A DNA stretch of 64,000 bases from Mycogone perniciosa (Eukaryota; Ascomycota; Sordariomycetes; Hypocreales; Hypocreaceae), in NCBI GenBank assembly GCA_025331125.1, contig JAOALB010000109.1, positions 62,001-126,000 of the forward strand, written 5' to 3'. This document shows, in pieces, positions 21,903 through 33,876 of this stretch. Positions within the stretch are counted from its first letter, which is position 1. Each line of letters begins with the position of its first letter. The notes below the pieces were generated by a model. It made no database searches and was not told where the DNA came from. It saw only the letters and a list, made by a program, of their open reading frames with translations. The position numbers were made by a program, and so were the translations under genes.

Positions 21903-24900
21903 CTATTTCGGCTGAGCGACAATGATCGACGTTTGCATGACAGCCGCATATGTCTTGATCTCAATAATCTTCAACCCAGCACGGTCGAGCAGGGCAGCCC
22001 ACTCATCCACCGTGCGTTCTCTGGCACCAAACGTCATCATCATAAGAAGATCCTGGACTGAAGGCCAGATGTGTGCCCCTGTCCTCGGCACAGCAATCTC
22101 ATCAATCAGGATCTGTGAGTCCGGCGATAGGGCGGGGACAAGGTTGCGAAGAATCTCAACCGCCTTGTCGTCCTCCCAGTTGTGCAGAATTGTGCGAAGG
22201 TAGTAATAGCGAGAGCCTAACGACGAATCAGTCTGATAATACTTCATACCATGGTAAAACTTGGAAGAGTGGAGATATGGAAGCAAGAGGGAGAAGTCAA
22301 ATTCGTTTTGTACTCACCTTTGATCGGTTGCGTTGTAAAGAAATCGTGAGTCATGGCCTCAACGCCCTGAATTGCTGGCGCTGCGTTGATGACCTCTGGC
22401 AAATCTTGGAGCACCACTCGTCCCGCGAGCTGCGGGTGTCTTGCTATGATCTGTGCACACTGGTGCCCAATGTTGCCGCCAACGTCGACAAACACGGGAC
22501 GATCTCCCTTGGTCTCTTCCTCAAACGGCACAGCGCTCACCCAGTCTCCAGCTCGCGGGATGGCCATCAGGCTCTGGAAGTCTTGGATTAGCTGAGGCTG
22601 CGAACCCAGACAGTGGTAGAAGATCTGGTTCGTCTTGGCCATGCGGTTGAAGACGCAGGGCGAGCCGATGCGCTCCTGGAACTTGGACTCTTCGAGGTAG
22701 GGGGGTAGTTCGTGCAGCATGGGATCAATGACACCATAGTAGACATTCATGCCACCCTCCATGAGGGGATCAGCGAGGGAGACGGTTGCCTTACTGGCAG
22801 TGAAGCGGTCTTTGTCGAACTCCTTAATGAAGCGGTTTGCGGCGAGGTAGCGGAGGACGCGGGTAGCTAGACGAGGGTCGGCATGAGTGGGCTTGCAGAG
22901 TTGTTCAACAGTCAGGGGCTCAGGGCTTTCGATGAGAGCTTTGAAGATGCCGAGCTGGTAACCAACTTTGATCATGGGAGTCACATTGGCCTGAGACTAC
23001 GTCAGTGTTATACCGGAGATGAGTATTGGATATGACTTACAGCATTGGCGAGGCGCATCATAAGGTCAAATGGCTCTTCCAGCTCTTCGGCGGCCTCGTT
23101 GAGCGCAGATATGACGATATGTCTGCTCTTCTCGTCTTTCATCTGCTCAGAATACTCATTTATAGTCTCCTTGACCTTGTCCGCCACACTGGTGATGTCC
23201 CCGTTTGTCGGCTTAACGTCCTCACTGTCCACGACAAATGGCGTTTCTCCAATAGAGATATGCAGGCCCGAGGGTTTGGCCTCGAGGAACTCGGTAGAGT
23301 ATAAGTGAGCTCCGCTGGCCTCCTTTTCAGACTTCTTCTCCGCCTTAACTAGACCAAGTTCGCCACGTACCATCTTGGGGACCAACCCGTCAATGGCATC
23401 CAGAGTGAACGTGTCAATGTCAAAGGCTTCGTTGCTAAACATGCGTCGGCTGCGTAGAATCTCCAACACCTCTTTCTCCTCAGGGGTGAGGCTCTTCTCG
23501 ATCTCTGCGATGGCCTCGGCTGAATCTGCATCGCTTGCGCCTACGTCAACCTTCTTGAGCTTCTCGATAAGAGCATCCTTCTTTTCGTCGGGAAGATGGG
23601 CGAATGCCTTGAAGCTAAACTCAATCATGGCAGGAATGTCCGTTTGCGACAATTGGCCGTTAGCATTTGCATCGACGGTGCCCTGGATGACCGGTCTGAA
23701 GAGATCGAAAGCGCGCTGGAAGCCCTCCTCATCAATTTCATGAATGACTGGCGTGTCCTGAGCCCAGATTTGCTTCATAGCGCTGCTGACCATGAGGAAG
23801 AAGCGAGTGTAGCTAGCAGCCGTCTTCTTTGTGTGCCAGCTTGCGGCGGTCTCCTCATCAACATGGCCTCTCATGGAAGCCGAGATGGTTAGCGCTGCAG
23901 AGAGGCCGCTTGCAATAGCTAGATGGACACCCGAGGAAAAGAAAGGATCAATAAAGCAACCAGCATCTCCGGCGAGACGAGCACCAGGGAAGGCATATGA
24001 TGATGCGCTATAGGACCAGTCAGAGGCAGACTTGACATCTGAGATAAGTTCGCCTGTAGACAGCAGCTTCTTGATCCGAGGGACAAGATTGAGAGACTGC
24101 ATGTAAAACTCTTTTGTCCCTGGTGATCCAGCTGCTCGCTTCTTGTCCGCAGCCTTTGTACCGTTTTGCACAATACCCACGGAATGTGTCCCGTCATGCA
24201 GAGGAATGTACCAGCACCACCCACTAGCGTCTTGGATGGCCTCAAAGTAAGGGTAGTTGTCAGAGGGCGTGCCTTTGGCATATGTACCGGCATTCTTCCA
24301 GTAGGCCCAGTTGGCGACGTTCTTCAGGCTCTGGTTGAATTTGCGATTCTTGAGGTATTTTGTACTGAGAAGACCGTAACGTCCACTCGCGTCAACAATG
24401 TACTTGAAGTGAACGGTACCTGAGGTACCATCCTTGCGCGACCAGGTCGCAGAGACTGGGCGGCCGGTGTTGGGTGGATTTGACGTCTTTGAAGATTCGG
24501 TCTCTTCAAACTGGACAGTGTTGACTTTGGTCTCGTCAAAGGTGTGAGCACCGCAAGCGCCGGCATGCTTGAAGAGCATGTCATCGTATTCTGAACGGAT
24601 GACATTCCAAGCGTAACCTTCTGGGCCACCAGCCTCGAGAAAGTCGGAATCTGTATAGGAGTTAGTCCAGAATGGTGTAGACTATGAAAGAGAATTTGAC
24701 TTACAAACTTCAGGCTGGTTCTTGACAAGTCTAAATGCAGCACCGTTCTTCCTTGTCCAGCCATGGGCATTGAATTGGTCGTACAAGTCAATAAACTTGA
24801 GGTACTGTCTCATGGAAGGGAGCATGCTTTCTCCAACGTGATATCTAGGAAACTTGTCTGACTCTAGCACAAAAACATCAAAGCCTTCGCGAGCCAGCGC

Positions 24901-24969
24901 TGAAGCGGCAAAGGATCCGGCGGGACCACCACCAACGACAAGGACGTCACAGCTCTGAGGAACTGACAT
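21903..24969 (-). CDS. Fused flavin-dependent halogenase / O-methyltransferase (AoiQ-type)
   Basis: Four exons, 24969-24705, 24650-23041, 22990-22318 and 22216-21903, give 2,862 nt and 953 aa in one frame. The N-terminal part is a FAD-dependent halogenase: GGGPAG (residues 13-18), HVGESMLP, and WCWYIP (233-238), the WxWxIP signature. After an acidic, helical linker (about 450-590) comes a complete family-2 plant/fungal-type O-methyltransferase, with a dimerisation region starting near EEPFDLMMRLANA, the SAM loop DVGGNIG (about 794-800) and the catalytic-His block LRTILHNWEDD. The intron at 22991-23040 joins AAT GCT to GCC AAT in phase 0 in the middle of the methyltransferase N-terminus, so the two enzymes are one gene. 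The domain order matches AoiQ of the Aspergillus oryzae dichlorodiaporthin pathway. Expected role: chlorinating and O-methylating the PKS product. Retaining that intron would give a halogenase-only protein. Confidence 0.9.
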
Positions 24970-26524
24970 TGCGGACGATTGTAATGTTGGGCACTGCAAA
25001 TTCCCTGCCGCCTCCCACCGCCTTCCTATTTAGGTAAATTGCTCCACTTTCAACATCGCGCTGCTTTAGGAACTTCTATAAGAATGCCAACCCTCTCTCC
25101 CTTCCAACAACTACCCTCATTTCTCTCTAATCCTCCCCCCTGGTCTTCTCTCTCTTCCCCATACGCTATGTTTGACCCAGCAGTCCCCTCTTCGTCTGAC
25201 TCCGCCCCTCCCGCACTGTTTTACACACTTGTTGCGTGTTCAACTGAGATGATAATACTCGCGAATTCCGCGCAAAGGCCTCCTATGCCACACCTTTACC
25301 CGTCTGGTCCTGCAGCTTGTCTCCGCCAGTAGGCTTTCTTTTCTCCCTCAACACCCTAGACTATGACGAACCATCGACCGTCGAGTTTGATCATTTCTCG
25401 ACTTGCTCTCACTATTGGCGCTCCTAGAAACAAGTCGACATAGCCATGGCTCTCCTACTGGATCCCTGGCTCCTGCTAGCGAGCGACTTGGAGGGTTCCG
25501 TGTCCGCGATGCTCTATTAATTCTGCGATCATGACGAATTTTCTGGGATCGGGGTGACGTGGCCAAGTCTGCCCGCCGTCGCAAGGTGTCGCAAGGCATA
25601 CTCCCCTACGGGAATATGCAAAGATCAGGCCAGCTGACCCCCTCTCTTTCCAATGGTTCCATCATAGCCTCTCTGTGCGCCCGACGAGATGACCGGTGGA
25701 ATTTGACCTCGCTTGCGCATTGGCTAGCTCAACTTCCAGGGTCAGCATGATGTGGCTAGACCGCCATCCGATAAGAGTACCACCGGCGTTGGCCCGCCAT
25801 CTGCGACCACATAGACAGCGCACGCAATCTCTTCATGTCGTGATTCGCCGACTCGGGTAGCATTTTTCGTTTCCCCCTCAGCCGTACGCCCGCGGCCGCA
25901 CGAGAGCGGAAAGATCTTCTCTCAAGCTTCCTGGCGGGCTGTGTCAAATCGTATGATTTTCGGATACACGACTTCCCGCGCCATGGCTTGTGTCTGAACC
26001 CCTGACAATTAGTTGCCCCAAGATGCTGTTGCAGAGTCAGGTGGTCTGGTAATCAGCCTGCATTTGCAGCTAGTCCAGATCCCGTTGGTAAAGGGCGCAA
26101 GTTCCTGTCTCAGCTACGGGTTTGCGATGCAATTCGGCTTGTTGGGAAGAGAAGAAACAGGGTTCGCGGAGGACTTGAGCGAAGGTGGATGGCGAGATGT
26201 GAGACGCGAGTATGTGTGAGTTGAAAAAGTACAGGCGCATTTGCTGGCCGTAGAGGCCTGCTTCTTTGCCGCCCACGACATAGGGGGGTGGGGGTAGTCT
26301 CGCATTCAGGAGGCCTTTGAGAAAAGGAAACTGACGCGTCCATGAGACGGGCTCGGTAATAGTATTTTCCCCGTCCCTCTACGTGCTCCTCGTGTAGCCA
26401 TCACGGCAACAGAGGGATCGGATTTGTCTATATAAAGGGCCACAGGTCCGCGAACTTCCCCGTTGCTATCCAACCATTCTCTTCTGCTTCTTTTTTCAGT
26501 GATATTGACTTCACGGCTACGAAA
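24970..26524. other. Divergent intergenic region
   Basis: Separates the halogenase-methyltransferase gene (minus) from the gene at 26525 (plus) and should contain both promoters. It is relatively C/T-rich near 25090-25170. Open frames on either strand are short, mutually overlapping and without family motifs. Confidence 0.5.
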
Positions 26525-27402
26525 ATGGACAGAATGACTTTGAAGAAGACGTACCGCTGGCCGTCTCCCAGTCGCAGCCATTCATCCCGACAATCCGGTA
26601 TCTCATGGAACTCCCCTCTCTCGACTGCATCTTCCTCGCCAGCCAATTCAGGGGGCTGCAGCTCTATCACCAGCGGCCAGTCGGGGACTCCTTGCGAATC
26701 CAGCGAGTCCATCTTAGAACCTGATCTCGGGAAACCCGACATTGACTCTGGCGCTCTGGTCTCTGCGACTGCACGCTCAGAGACTAGGCAAGAGGGAGCC
26801 GCCTCCGGCCTCGTGGAAGCCGCAGTGACTACCGCACCTGCGGTTATGGACGGTGACCGTCTTCAAGCCCTCCTTTCCAAATATGAAAGGGTCATCACAG
26901 GACAAACTGAGTCATACCGACGATGCGATTCGCCAGACCAAGGTAATAGGTCTCAGCGCTCTCCAGTCTGCATTTGCACTGCTCACAACGTTTTGCAGGG
27001 AGCGAAACTCCCGAGCTCGATTGCCGCGAGCCCCAGCATCCGACAGCATCCGAACCGATCGCGGTCCGTGAGCAGCAGCGAGGAACCTCACCACATAAAA
27101 GCCAAAGGAAGAGGAAGAATACACCACGTGCTGCTCAATACCGTGTCCAAAAGAAACGCGTTTCAACCAGCAGCAGTCAGGAATACGAGTTCTTGCGCTT
27201 GGGCGAGGCACGGCGAGGACCGAATGGATCTATTGAATACAAGGTCATATGGGTGCCAACCTGGGTGAATGTCGAGGACCTCCGGGGGAAGCGGGCGTTT
27301 GAAGAGGCTGAGGAACTAGTGGTGAATGAATTTGGGCAAGCTACGTGGGAAAGGGAGATGCATAGATCTGGCTATCTCGACATGGATACTGAGACGGAGT
27401 AA
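26525..27402 (+). CDS. Hypothetical protein with a chromo-like C-terminus
   Basis: Two exons, 26525-26942 and 26999-27402, with a 56-bp GT-AG intron, give 273 aa. The first two thirds is low-complexity, Ser/Pro/Arg-rich and probably disordered. A basic stretch (SQRKRKN, QKKRV) could be a nuclear signal. The last 75 residues are ordered: YEFLRLGEARRG, then YKVIWVPTWVNVEDL, then an acidic helix. This pattern loosely resembles a chromo or chromo-shadow fold (aromatic residues on a short beta sheet followed by a helix), but similarity is weak. No function is claimed. Confidence 0.6.
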
Positions 27403-27727
27403 TTATCTAAGTACAGAGTAGTATTAAGGTAATCACATCGCTTAAGCCATGTCTCTATCTATATTGGCAGAGAATCGATTGCCAGTATCCGCATTTATCA
27501 GAGGATAAGACTATTGTCAAATCAATTCGACTCATTTTTTGTATGAATCTTCTTTGCTTGCAGCTCGAGGTGCGCAAGACGTTTATATGCTATCTGTCCT
27601 GAAGCTCATAATTTATATATTATGTGCACTCCCAGCATCCGAAGTGTTATGATCATGAGCATTGAAATGCTAATGTGAGATGAGCTACTGGTTGGTTGGC
27701 CAGCCTGAGAGCTACACTATTTATTAG

Positions 27728-28250
27728 TATACCAGTAACCTTACCTATTTTCAAGTGTCATTGTCCAGTCGCGCCTGGGCGGTTACCAAAACTCTCCGGT
27801 CACTGATAATAAAATTGCTGGTAACTGCGCATCCTTGTATGCGCAGTTACCAGAACTACATAGTCTTTCTCGGTAGTTACCAGAACTCTCCGCTCACTAA
27901 TAATAAAATTGCTGGTAACTTGGTATTGGGTATACATGGGTTACTGGTACTGCGTGGTCTTTGGCCTGGGCGGTTACCGGCAATAAGGTCTGGGCAGTTA
28001 CCACTAGCTTATGAATACCAGCAACTGCGTTCGTCTGGGTTAGGGCGGTTACCAGCACCCCCTAGTTACCAACAACCCGTAGCAGGAGGTTACTGGTATT
28101 CACTGGCTGGGGCTTGCCAGTAACCGCTTAGACCAACCTGCACAGTTACTGGTACCTCAGTAGCCCGTGTGTGTGGGTTACTGGTAACTCAACAATTCGG
28201 TCTGGCAGGTTACTGGTACCTTACTCCCAGCTACTTGGTAGTTACTGGTG
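27728..28250. repeat. Array A of a dispersed GTTACYRGTAAC-like motif
   Basis: About 18 matches or near matches to GTTACTGGTA or its complement TACCAGTAAC occur in 520 bp, in both orientations and roughly every 30 bp; clear ones are near 27730, 27940, 28087, 28144, 28177 and 28208. The motif is nearly self-complementary (GTTAC, two bases, GTAAC). Two 40-bp stretches at about 27786 and 27880 are direct repeats 94 bp apart. Confidence 0.8.
27818..27853. repeat. 15-bp inverted repeat inside array A
   Basis: The arms CTGGTAACTGCGCAT and ATGCGCAGTTACCAG are perfect complements separated by 6 nt. Each arm contains one copy of the array motif. Confidence 0.85.
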
Positions 28251-28542
28251 CTTCAGATAAGCTGCGGAGTAGATAGGGTCTGTTTAGAAATGGTGGGGTT
28301 ATGGGCTAGGATTGCCATTATTCCGTAGTGTGCTCAGTGTGGTTGGCTTGATTTGTTCCATTTTCCAACCGTTAAAACGCGCTGACTCATACAGCGCTCA
28401 ACGCGTGCACCTTACAACGCTAACCCGGCCACCACAGGCGCGTGCCCCTTTCCATCACCGAATACAACATGATCATTGACAGCCGTCTTCGCCATGACGG
28501 ATCAAACCAGATCAAAGCTCATTGAGGATAACCCTATTGGAA

Positions 28543-30876
28543 ATGGACTCGATACATTCCGCGCCTCGTTCAATTCGGTTTGCGAAGGTAGCGATATCTC
28601 CTATACCCCAGACGCTTGCCCAGCTTGGCGATAAAGGTAAGTCGGACAAGCAACGTTAGCAGGCCCGTCTGATTGTTGCAGACCTTCAACATCTTTCCCT
28701 CAATCTTTTGGTTGCTCTACAAAACCTCCCAGCCGCGAGTTTAATACCTTCTAGGACAGGTCATAGTACTCTAAAAAGCGATTTACTGAGACTTCTTTCT
28801 GCTGTTACGTCTGATAATTTCGACTTTGACCGTATTAAACCTCTCCTCAAGGCAGCCTTTGCCGACAAGCCTCAAGATACACTGATCTGGGATCTCGTGT
28901 CTATCGCCGTTGTCGAGTCCACCCCACCTCCCCGACCGATTGCCTCTTCCCTCCAGCAGACGCCATGGCGTCACAATACGAGCAGCTTCGCGAACTCGTC
29001 CGAATACAGGCTGGATGTTGACAGAGTCCTTAAGGAGGAGCTTGGTCCCCTCTATGTTGGGCTCCCTGGTTTTCGTGAGGCGTTCTTTAGAGGCATTGCA
29101 GATCTCGACACTATGTGAGAGGCCATTTTCCAACGATACAAAGAGGGCAACGATCCGCTGTTTTGCGAAGGGTGGAAAGGGTGGCCCAAAGATGCAAAGC
29201 AGGACGATGTCTTGAGCTGGTTTGCGGATATCATCGCGAAGATAGAAGCACTCGCAGAGGTCCATAACCCACCCTAGACATATCGCCGACCACTGGTACA
29301 GCCAAATAAGCCAATACAGGGATCCACGGGAGAGCGCAAGATGGACGTCGGTTTTGTGAGCGACCCTCACGCTGGGAAGGACTCTCAATGTCACTAGTCG
29401 CAGATCCTCATTCCCGGTAAGCTAAAGAGTAATCCTTCGGCCGACACAGCCTCGAAAACATGGCTTGATCTTGGGAGATACGCGCGGGAAGTGCTCGCTG
29501 CTCAAGATGCTCGTCGTTTCGTAGTAGGCTTCACCTTATGTGGGTCTCTGATGAGGATATAGGAGTTTAATCGGCTGGGGGGGATTGCATCAGAACAGTT
29601 CAACATCAACAAAGATAGGCTGCAGTTTGTATCGACCATTCTCGGATTTCTTTAGATAAGCGAGGAGAGGCTTGGATTCGACCCCACCATTATCACATTT
29701 GGTGATAAGCGGTACATCGAGATTGAAAGAAACAGCAATACAGAGCGTCTCATCATCGATAGAGTGATGAGTCGCGCACGCTGCATTGCCAGCCAGGCGA
29801 CAACATACTGGAAAGCCCATTATAAGAAAGATCCGAGCACGCAGCTTGTCATCAAAGACTCATGGCAATACACGGAACGAGTTGAGGAAGGCGAGCTGCT
29901 CCGTAAGGCGACCGAGAAAGGAGTAATCAATGTAGCGCGATACTATTATCACGAGACTGTCCACGTTAGCGTTGCTAAGGACGACGTCGCAAAGAATATT
30001 CGCAAGGGGCTGGAACTCTCAAAAGCTACGAATTATCGGCTAGGTCGCTCAAGGCTAACTCCAAGTACAAGCGCAGTTAGTACGCCCCGCCAGGGTCGAA
30101 GCAGCAGCGCTGGTGTAAAGCGGCCGTCCAGTGAAACAGGAGTAGCTCTGCCACCCAGCAAGCGCTCCTGTTCAGCATCTCTAACAAAACCCAGCATCAG
30201 TGCACTGCTGAATCGGTTACATCGGCGGATTATTTTATGACTACGGGAAGCCAATCTACAAAGCCAGCTCCCGTGTAGCTTTGCTTGCCTCGCTGGAGGG
30301 CTGCATTAACGGGCATGAGTCCTTATACAAGGCTGGCATTCTCTACAGGGACATCTCCATTAACAATCTCTTGATTAATGAAGACGAAGAGGACAATTCT
30401 TATCCGGCTTTCTTGATCGACCTTGATCTCGCTGTTAGAGTGCAACGGGAGCGTACCTCAGGAACAAAGGGAAAGACCGGCACGAGAGCTTTCATGGCCA
30501 TCGGCGCCCTGTTGGGTAGCAACATTCTTTCATGCATGATCTTGAGTCATTCTTCTGGGTACTGTTCTGGATATGTATTCATTACAACGGCCCGGGTAAA
30601 GATATTGGTCCAACAGAGTTTGAGAGCTGGAATTATGAAGATGACCAGACACTTGCCCGTTCGAAGCTTGGTACTGTAGGTGACGAAAGCATGTTTCTCG
30701 ATACGGTGGGAGAACACTTTTCGGCTTTCTATCAACCATTGATTCCATGCGTCAATAGGTTGCGGAGGAAAGTCTTTCCAAACGGTGAGAGGTGGAAGAA
30801 AGAAAGTCTAGACTTGTATCTCGAAATGGTGGAGATATTACGAGCAGCACGGGAGACACAGGAATCAGGCAACTGA
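28543..30876 (+). pseudogene. FunK1-type fungal protein kinase, decayed
   Basis: A start at 28543, an intron at 28637-28681 and then the FunK1 order of blocks can be followed in pieces: TPPPRP, ELGPLYVGLPGF, DVLSWFADI, RYAREVLAAQD, VIKDSWQY, GVINVARYY, then the catalytic loop YRDISINNLL and LIDLDLA in the DFG position, and finally VGEHFSAFYQPLIPCV. The frame is broken by TGA at 29116-29118, a TAG near 29272, and TAG at 29395-29397, 29560-29562 and 29653-29655. The last three fall where the family has Trp. Frameshifts lie near 30235-30245 and 30510-30530. TGG to TAG equals CpA to TpA on the other strand, the RIP-preferred change. FunK1 kinases are expanded in fungi and their substrates are mostly unknown. 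This copy is not functional. Confidence 0.85.
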
Positions 30877-31968
30877 CCGATAAGTAGCTAGTCTAAACTC
30901 CGTCAGGAAAACCCTAGGTATAAAATATACATGAATCGTCTCTTACAAAGAGTCAGCATTGCTTTCGCAGGAAGCTCCAACGCCTCAGTTAGCCATCTCT
31001 ATTGTGTTGCCTCTTGACTGCAGGGATTTGTGTCTATGGAATTTTTACCAAGAATAAGCCTAATAATTTCCACTCTATGTAGATAATAGCGGCCGATATG
31101 GGAGTCATTTACATTACCCAATATACTCACTGGATATGATATATTACACCCTTGTACACCCTGTTCCCTGAATATTGCACATTCCTGTACTTTTAGCCTG
31201 CTTAGCGGAATTTACCTCCATCTTAATTATCAAGTGCTTATTCGTTTCTGGTCATATTATGGATTAATTCGAGCGATCTTATTGGATGGAATCTCCACTT
31301 TTAAGTGTACACTGGCACTACGTCGACGTGGCACGATAACTCTAATGTCAGATTATAGCGAGGCTAACGGCATCTTCCGCACAGGATCGTGATTTAATAT
31401 TGGCTTGAGTTCTATCTACTGTTAATTGAGCCGTCGACAGCTATTTATACTAATGAGAAGTACTAGTACCGTGATCTCGCACGTGAGATAATACAGCCTT
31501 GCCCATTTATCCGCCGAGGATAGTCTAGATCCAACCGGCTAAATGCGACACTAAATAAAGCAGAGCTAGCCGAAATCGCCTAAATTAAGCAAGTCTGGGA
31601 GAAGCATGTAGCCCGACTGAAAGACGCGAGTAGCTAACTGTTTGATACCTCAAAAGCGAGATCATGGCATTAATCACAGATCAACGGTTTTACAACATAT
31701 AGATAACATAAAATGATTCAATTAATATTCTTCTGCTGATCCTGAGTTGAGTGGGAAAGGCTGTAGTTTAAATACACAATACAATAGGATAAATAAAATA
31801 GCATGAATATCAGTAACGGATAAACATCTGGATGAATGGTTGCGGACTGAGGTTGTGTACTGAATCCAGCCTTGAAGCCATTCCTGACGTTGACACATAG
31901 CTCGTCAAATTAGTCTCCATTGTGCGCAAAGAGAAGAGAAACAAAGTAGATGAAGATTAGAGATGACG
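30877..31968. other. Intergenic, AT-rich, with one dispersed-repeat copy
   Basis: No gene is seen between the FunK1 relic and the next gene. Positions 31671-31770 hold copy A of the dispersed repeat described separately. Confidence 0.5.
31671..31770 (+). repeat. Dispersed repeat, copy A (possible LTR relic)
   Basis: Shares blocks in the same order with 45,690-45,800 and 54,112-54,212: ATCACAGATCAAC, then ATAGATA, then an ATTGATAYT-like block, then CTGATCC followed by AAGTT or GAGTT and GGTAGG or GGGAAG. Copies are diverged. The complement, TTGGGATCAGCAGAR, looks like the edge of a fungal LTR, but no internal retrotransposon genes are seen. Confidence 0.55.
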
Positions 31969-33248
31969 CTAACCCTGTAAGCCAAATCTTGTCCCAGTTA
32001 TGAGCCATCTCTCCCAAGTTTTCAGTCGCCGCAGCCTACCCTTATACTGATTGATCTCCCTCAGCCAGCAATCAACGCTGAAATGCAAAGTTCTCCAAGT
32101 GTTGAGCTCGATAAGTTTGTGCTGACAAGCTTGAGCTAACCGCATAAGATGATCAAGTACCCTATATTAACTCATGAGCATATAGGTTGTCGGAAATGCG
32201 TGCAAACTTACTGATCTGCAAAGCATAACGTAGTAAGCTTCGGGGAGGCAGTGATAGTGCGTACAAACTCCACTGAAGCGTCCGCTTCTAGCTTGAAAGC
32301 CTCGCATCGTTCCTCGGCTGAAGCAGCTTCGTTTCCACTGAAATCACGAAGGAAGAGCGCCTTCATATTACATAGGTGAGCTTTAAAATAACTATTGGCA
32401 CAGCCATTGCTATTTTGGACTAGCATGTCCAAGTCGTTAAGGCGTACTTTTAACTCTGGAAGTGAGTCGCTGAGGTTTCCGCAAATTACAGCGATACTGC
32501 GCGCAAGTTGGACCTTCCGACAAAAATATGGTGATACAAGCAGGTCCTGATCTAGCATTAATAGATGGTTTAAAATCGGCAAAACGGAAGAGAGGAACAT
32601 CCAAGGCTGGATCTCACTAAATAATGTTTAGCGAAGACCTATTATTGTTTCCTAGGGTTGTGACTCACAGAATGAGGAAGACGGCTGTCCAAGCCGTCAG
32701 AAAGTTGTCACGGTCAGTCATGTCCACCTTTTTTTCTTGTCTACAATCCCAAAGATTAGCAATTGTCATAGGCACAGCATCGCGCGGCAAGCTTACATCA
32801 TCTGTTGCATATCTAGGCAGATGCGGTACATGTAACTATTTCGACGACCGTCTTCCAAAGATAAGTATACAAACAAAAGAACTGCGAGTACAAGAACTCG
32901 GATATCTCTCATCTCCATAGCGGGTTGCTGAGTCCGCATCTCGACTTTCAACAAAAGATCATCAGTCCACTCGGCGCACTGCAGCGGCTTGTTCGATATA
33001 ATAGCGCCCAATCTGAGGATGAGGGAAAGCTCCAATTGCTCGCCCGGCTGCAAAGTACTGGACTCGAACGACTGCATTGCGTCCACCGTAGTCGGTGTCA
33101 GTAGAGGATATGCTACCAAAAAACTTTGTTTGAAGCATAAGATCCAAAGATTTAGCTCTCCTTCTGCCCCCTGCGGGAGGGACAATGCATGCCTCTGATC
33201 TTGATTGAGTGAAAACTTATTGGCCTTCAACGATGCTATTCCGGTCAT
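31969..33248 (-). CDS. Hypothetical helical protein (possible TF effector-domain relative)
   Basis: Four exons on the minus strand, 33248-32797, 32740-32669, 32616-32212 and 32161-31969, sum to 1,122 nt, 373 aa, with all junctions GT-AG and in frame. The protein is predicted all-helical with Leu-rich helices (VLVLAVLLFVYLSLEDGRR; FLTAWTAVFLILEIQPWMFLSS). That style resembles the middle region of fungal Zn2Cys6 regulators, but there is no CX2CX6C zinc cluster, no signal peptide and no catalytic motif. I cannot assign a family. A basic Trp-rich C-terminus (GRLRRLKTWERWLI) is notable. It appears intact. Confidence 0.6.
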
Positions 33249-33876
33249 TTTTTCGTTCGGTAGACGAGGCAAAAGTAATGGCGGGGGTTAGAGGCAGTTT
33301 AAGAGTAAAATGAGAATTAAGGAGACTGATGCTGTATAGTATCTGGATATGATGTTTGGCATGCTTATGATTCCAAGTCTACGAATGGAAGCTGCTATTT
33401 AACCCAAGGATGTCGCACTGACCACTCGACTGGAAAAAATGAAGTGCGCACTCCGACAGAGTGCTAAGTGGTTATGCGTTCTATCCTGCGACAGGGGATA
33501 TTGCTTCCTTCCTCAAACACAGGGGCCATCCCGGTTTAGGGGTTTGTATTCTTAGACAAGGGGGAAGTGATGCATATCCATTCAGCCACCAATCCACCCA
33601 AAGACCAGTTGCTATGCAGTGAATGAAAATTATCATGCAAGTGGCACCGGACTACGATGAGTCAAGTGGATTGGCTGTCTTGGATGTTTCCCAGTCGATC
33701 CCTAGACCGTGATATGGCTTGGATGATTGTTATGCATCCATTGTGCCATTGAGAATATATATTAATATCCCTAATTGCCCGAGAAAGCTGGTAAAGTGAG
33801 TCTTGATATTTAATCTGTATATTCTGTTGAAGCCCACACTACCAGGACGGCGACGTTTGCTGTAACCCAGACTAGC
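33249..33876. other. Divergent intergenic region
   Basis: Shared upstream region of the minus-strand hypothetical gene (start 33248) and the plus-strand LaeA-like gene (start 33877). No other feature is evident. Confidence 0.45.

Larger units (their letters stand above)
27403..28542. other. Intergenic, mostly the first GTTACTGGTAAC-type array
   Basis: The stretch between the chromo-like gene and the FunK1 relic is AT-rich to about 27720, then filled by the motif array given separately, then about 270 bp of promoter-like sequence. Confidence 0.5.

Noticed and set aside
21903..22990. O-methyltransferase as its own gene
   Set aside because: It has no ATG before its conserved N-terminal helix, and a phase-0 intron links it to the halogenase.
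27728..28250. CRISPR array
   Set aside because: The repeats are short, degenerate and in both orientations, without uniform spacers, and the genome is eukaryotic.
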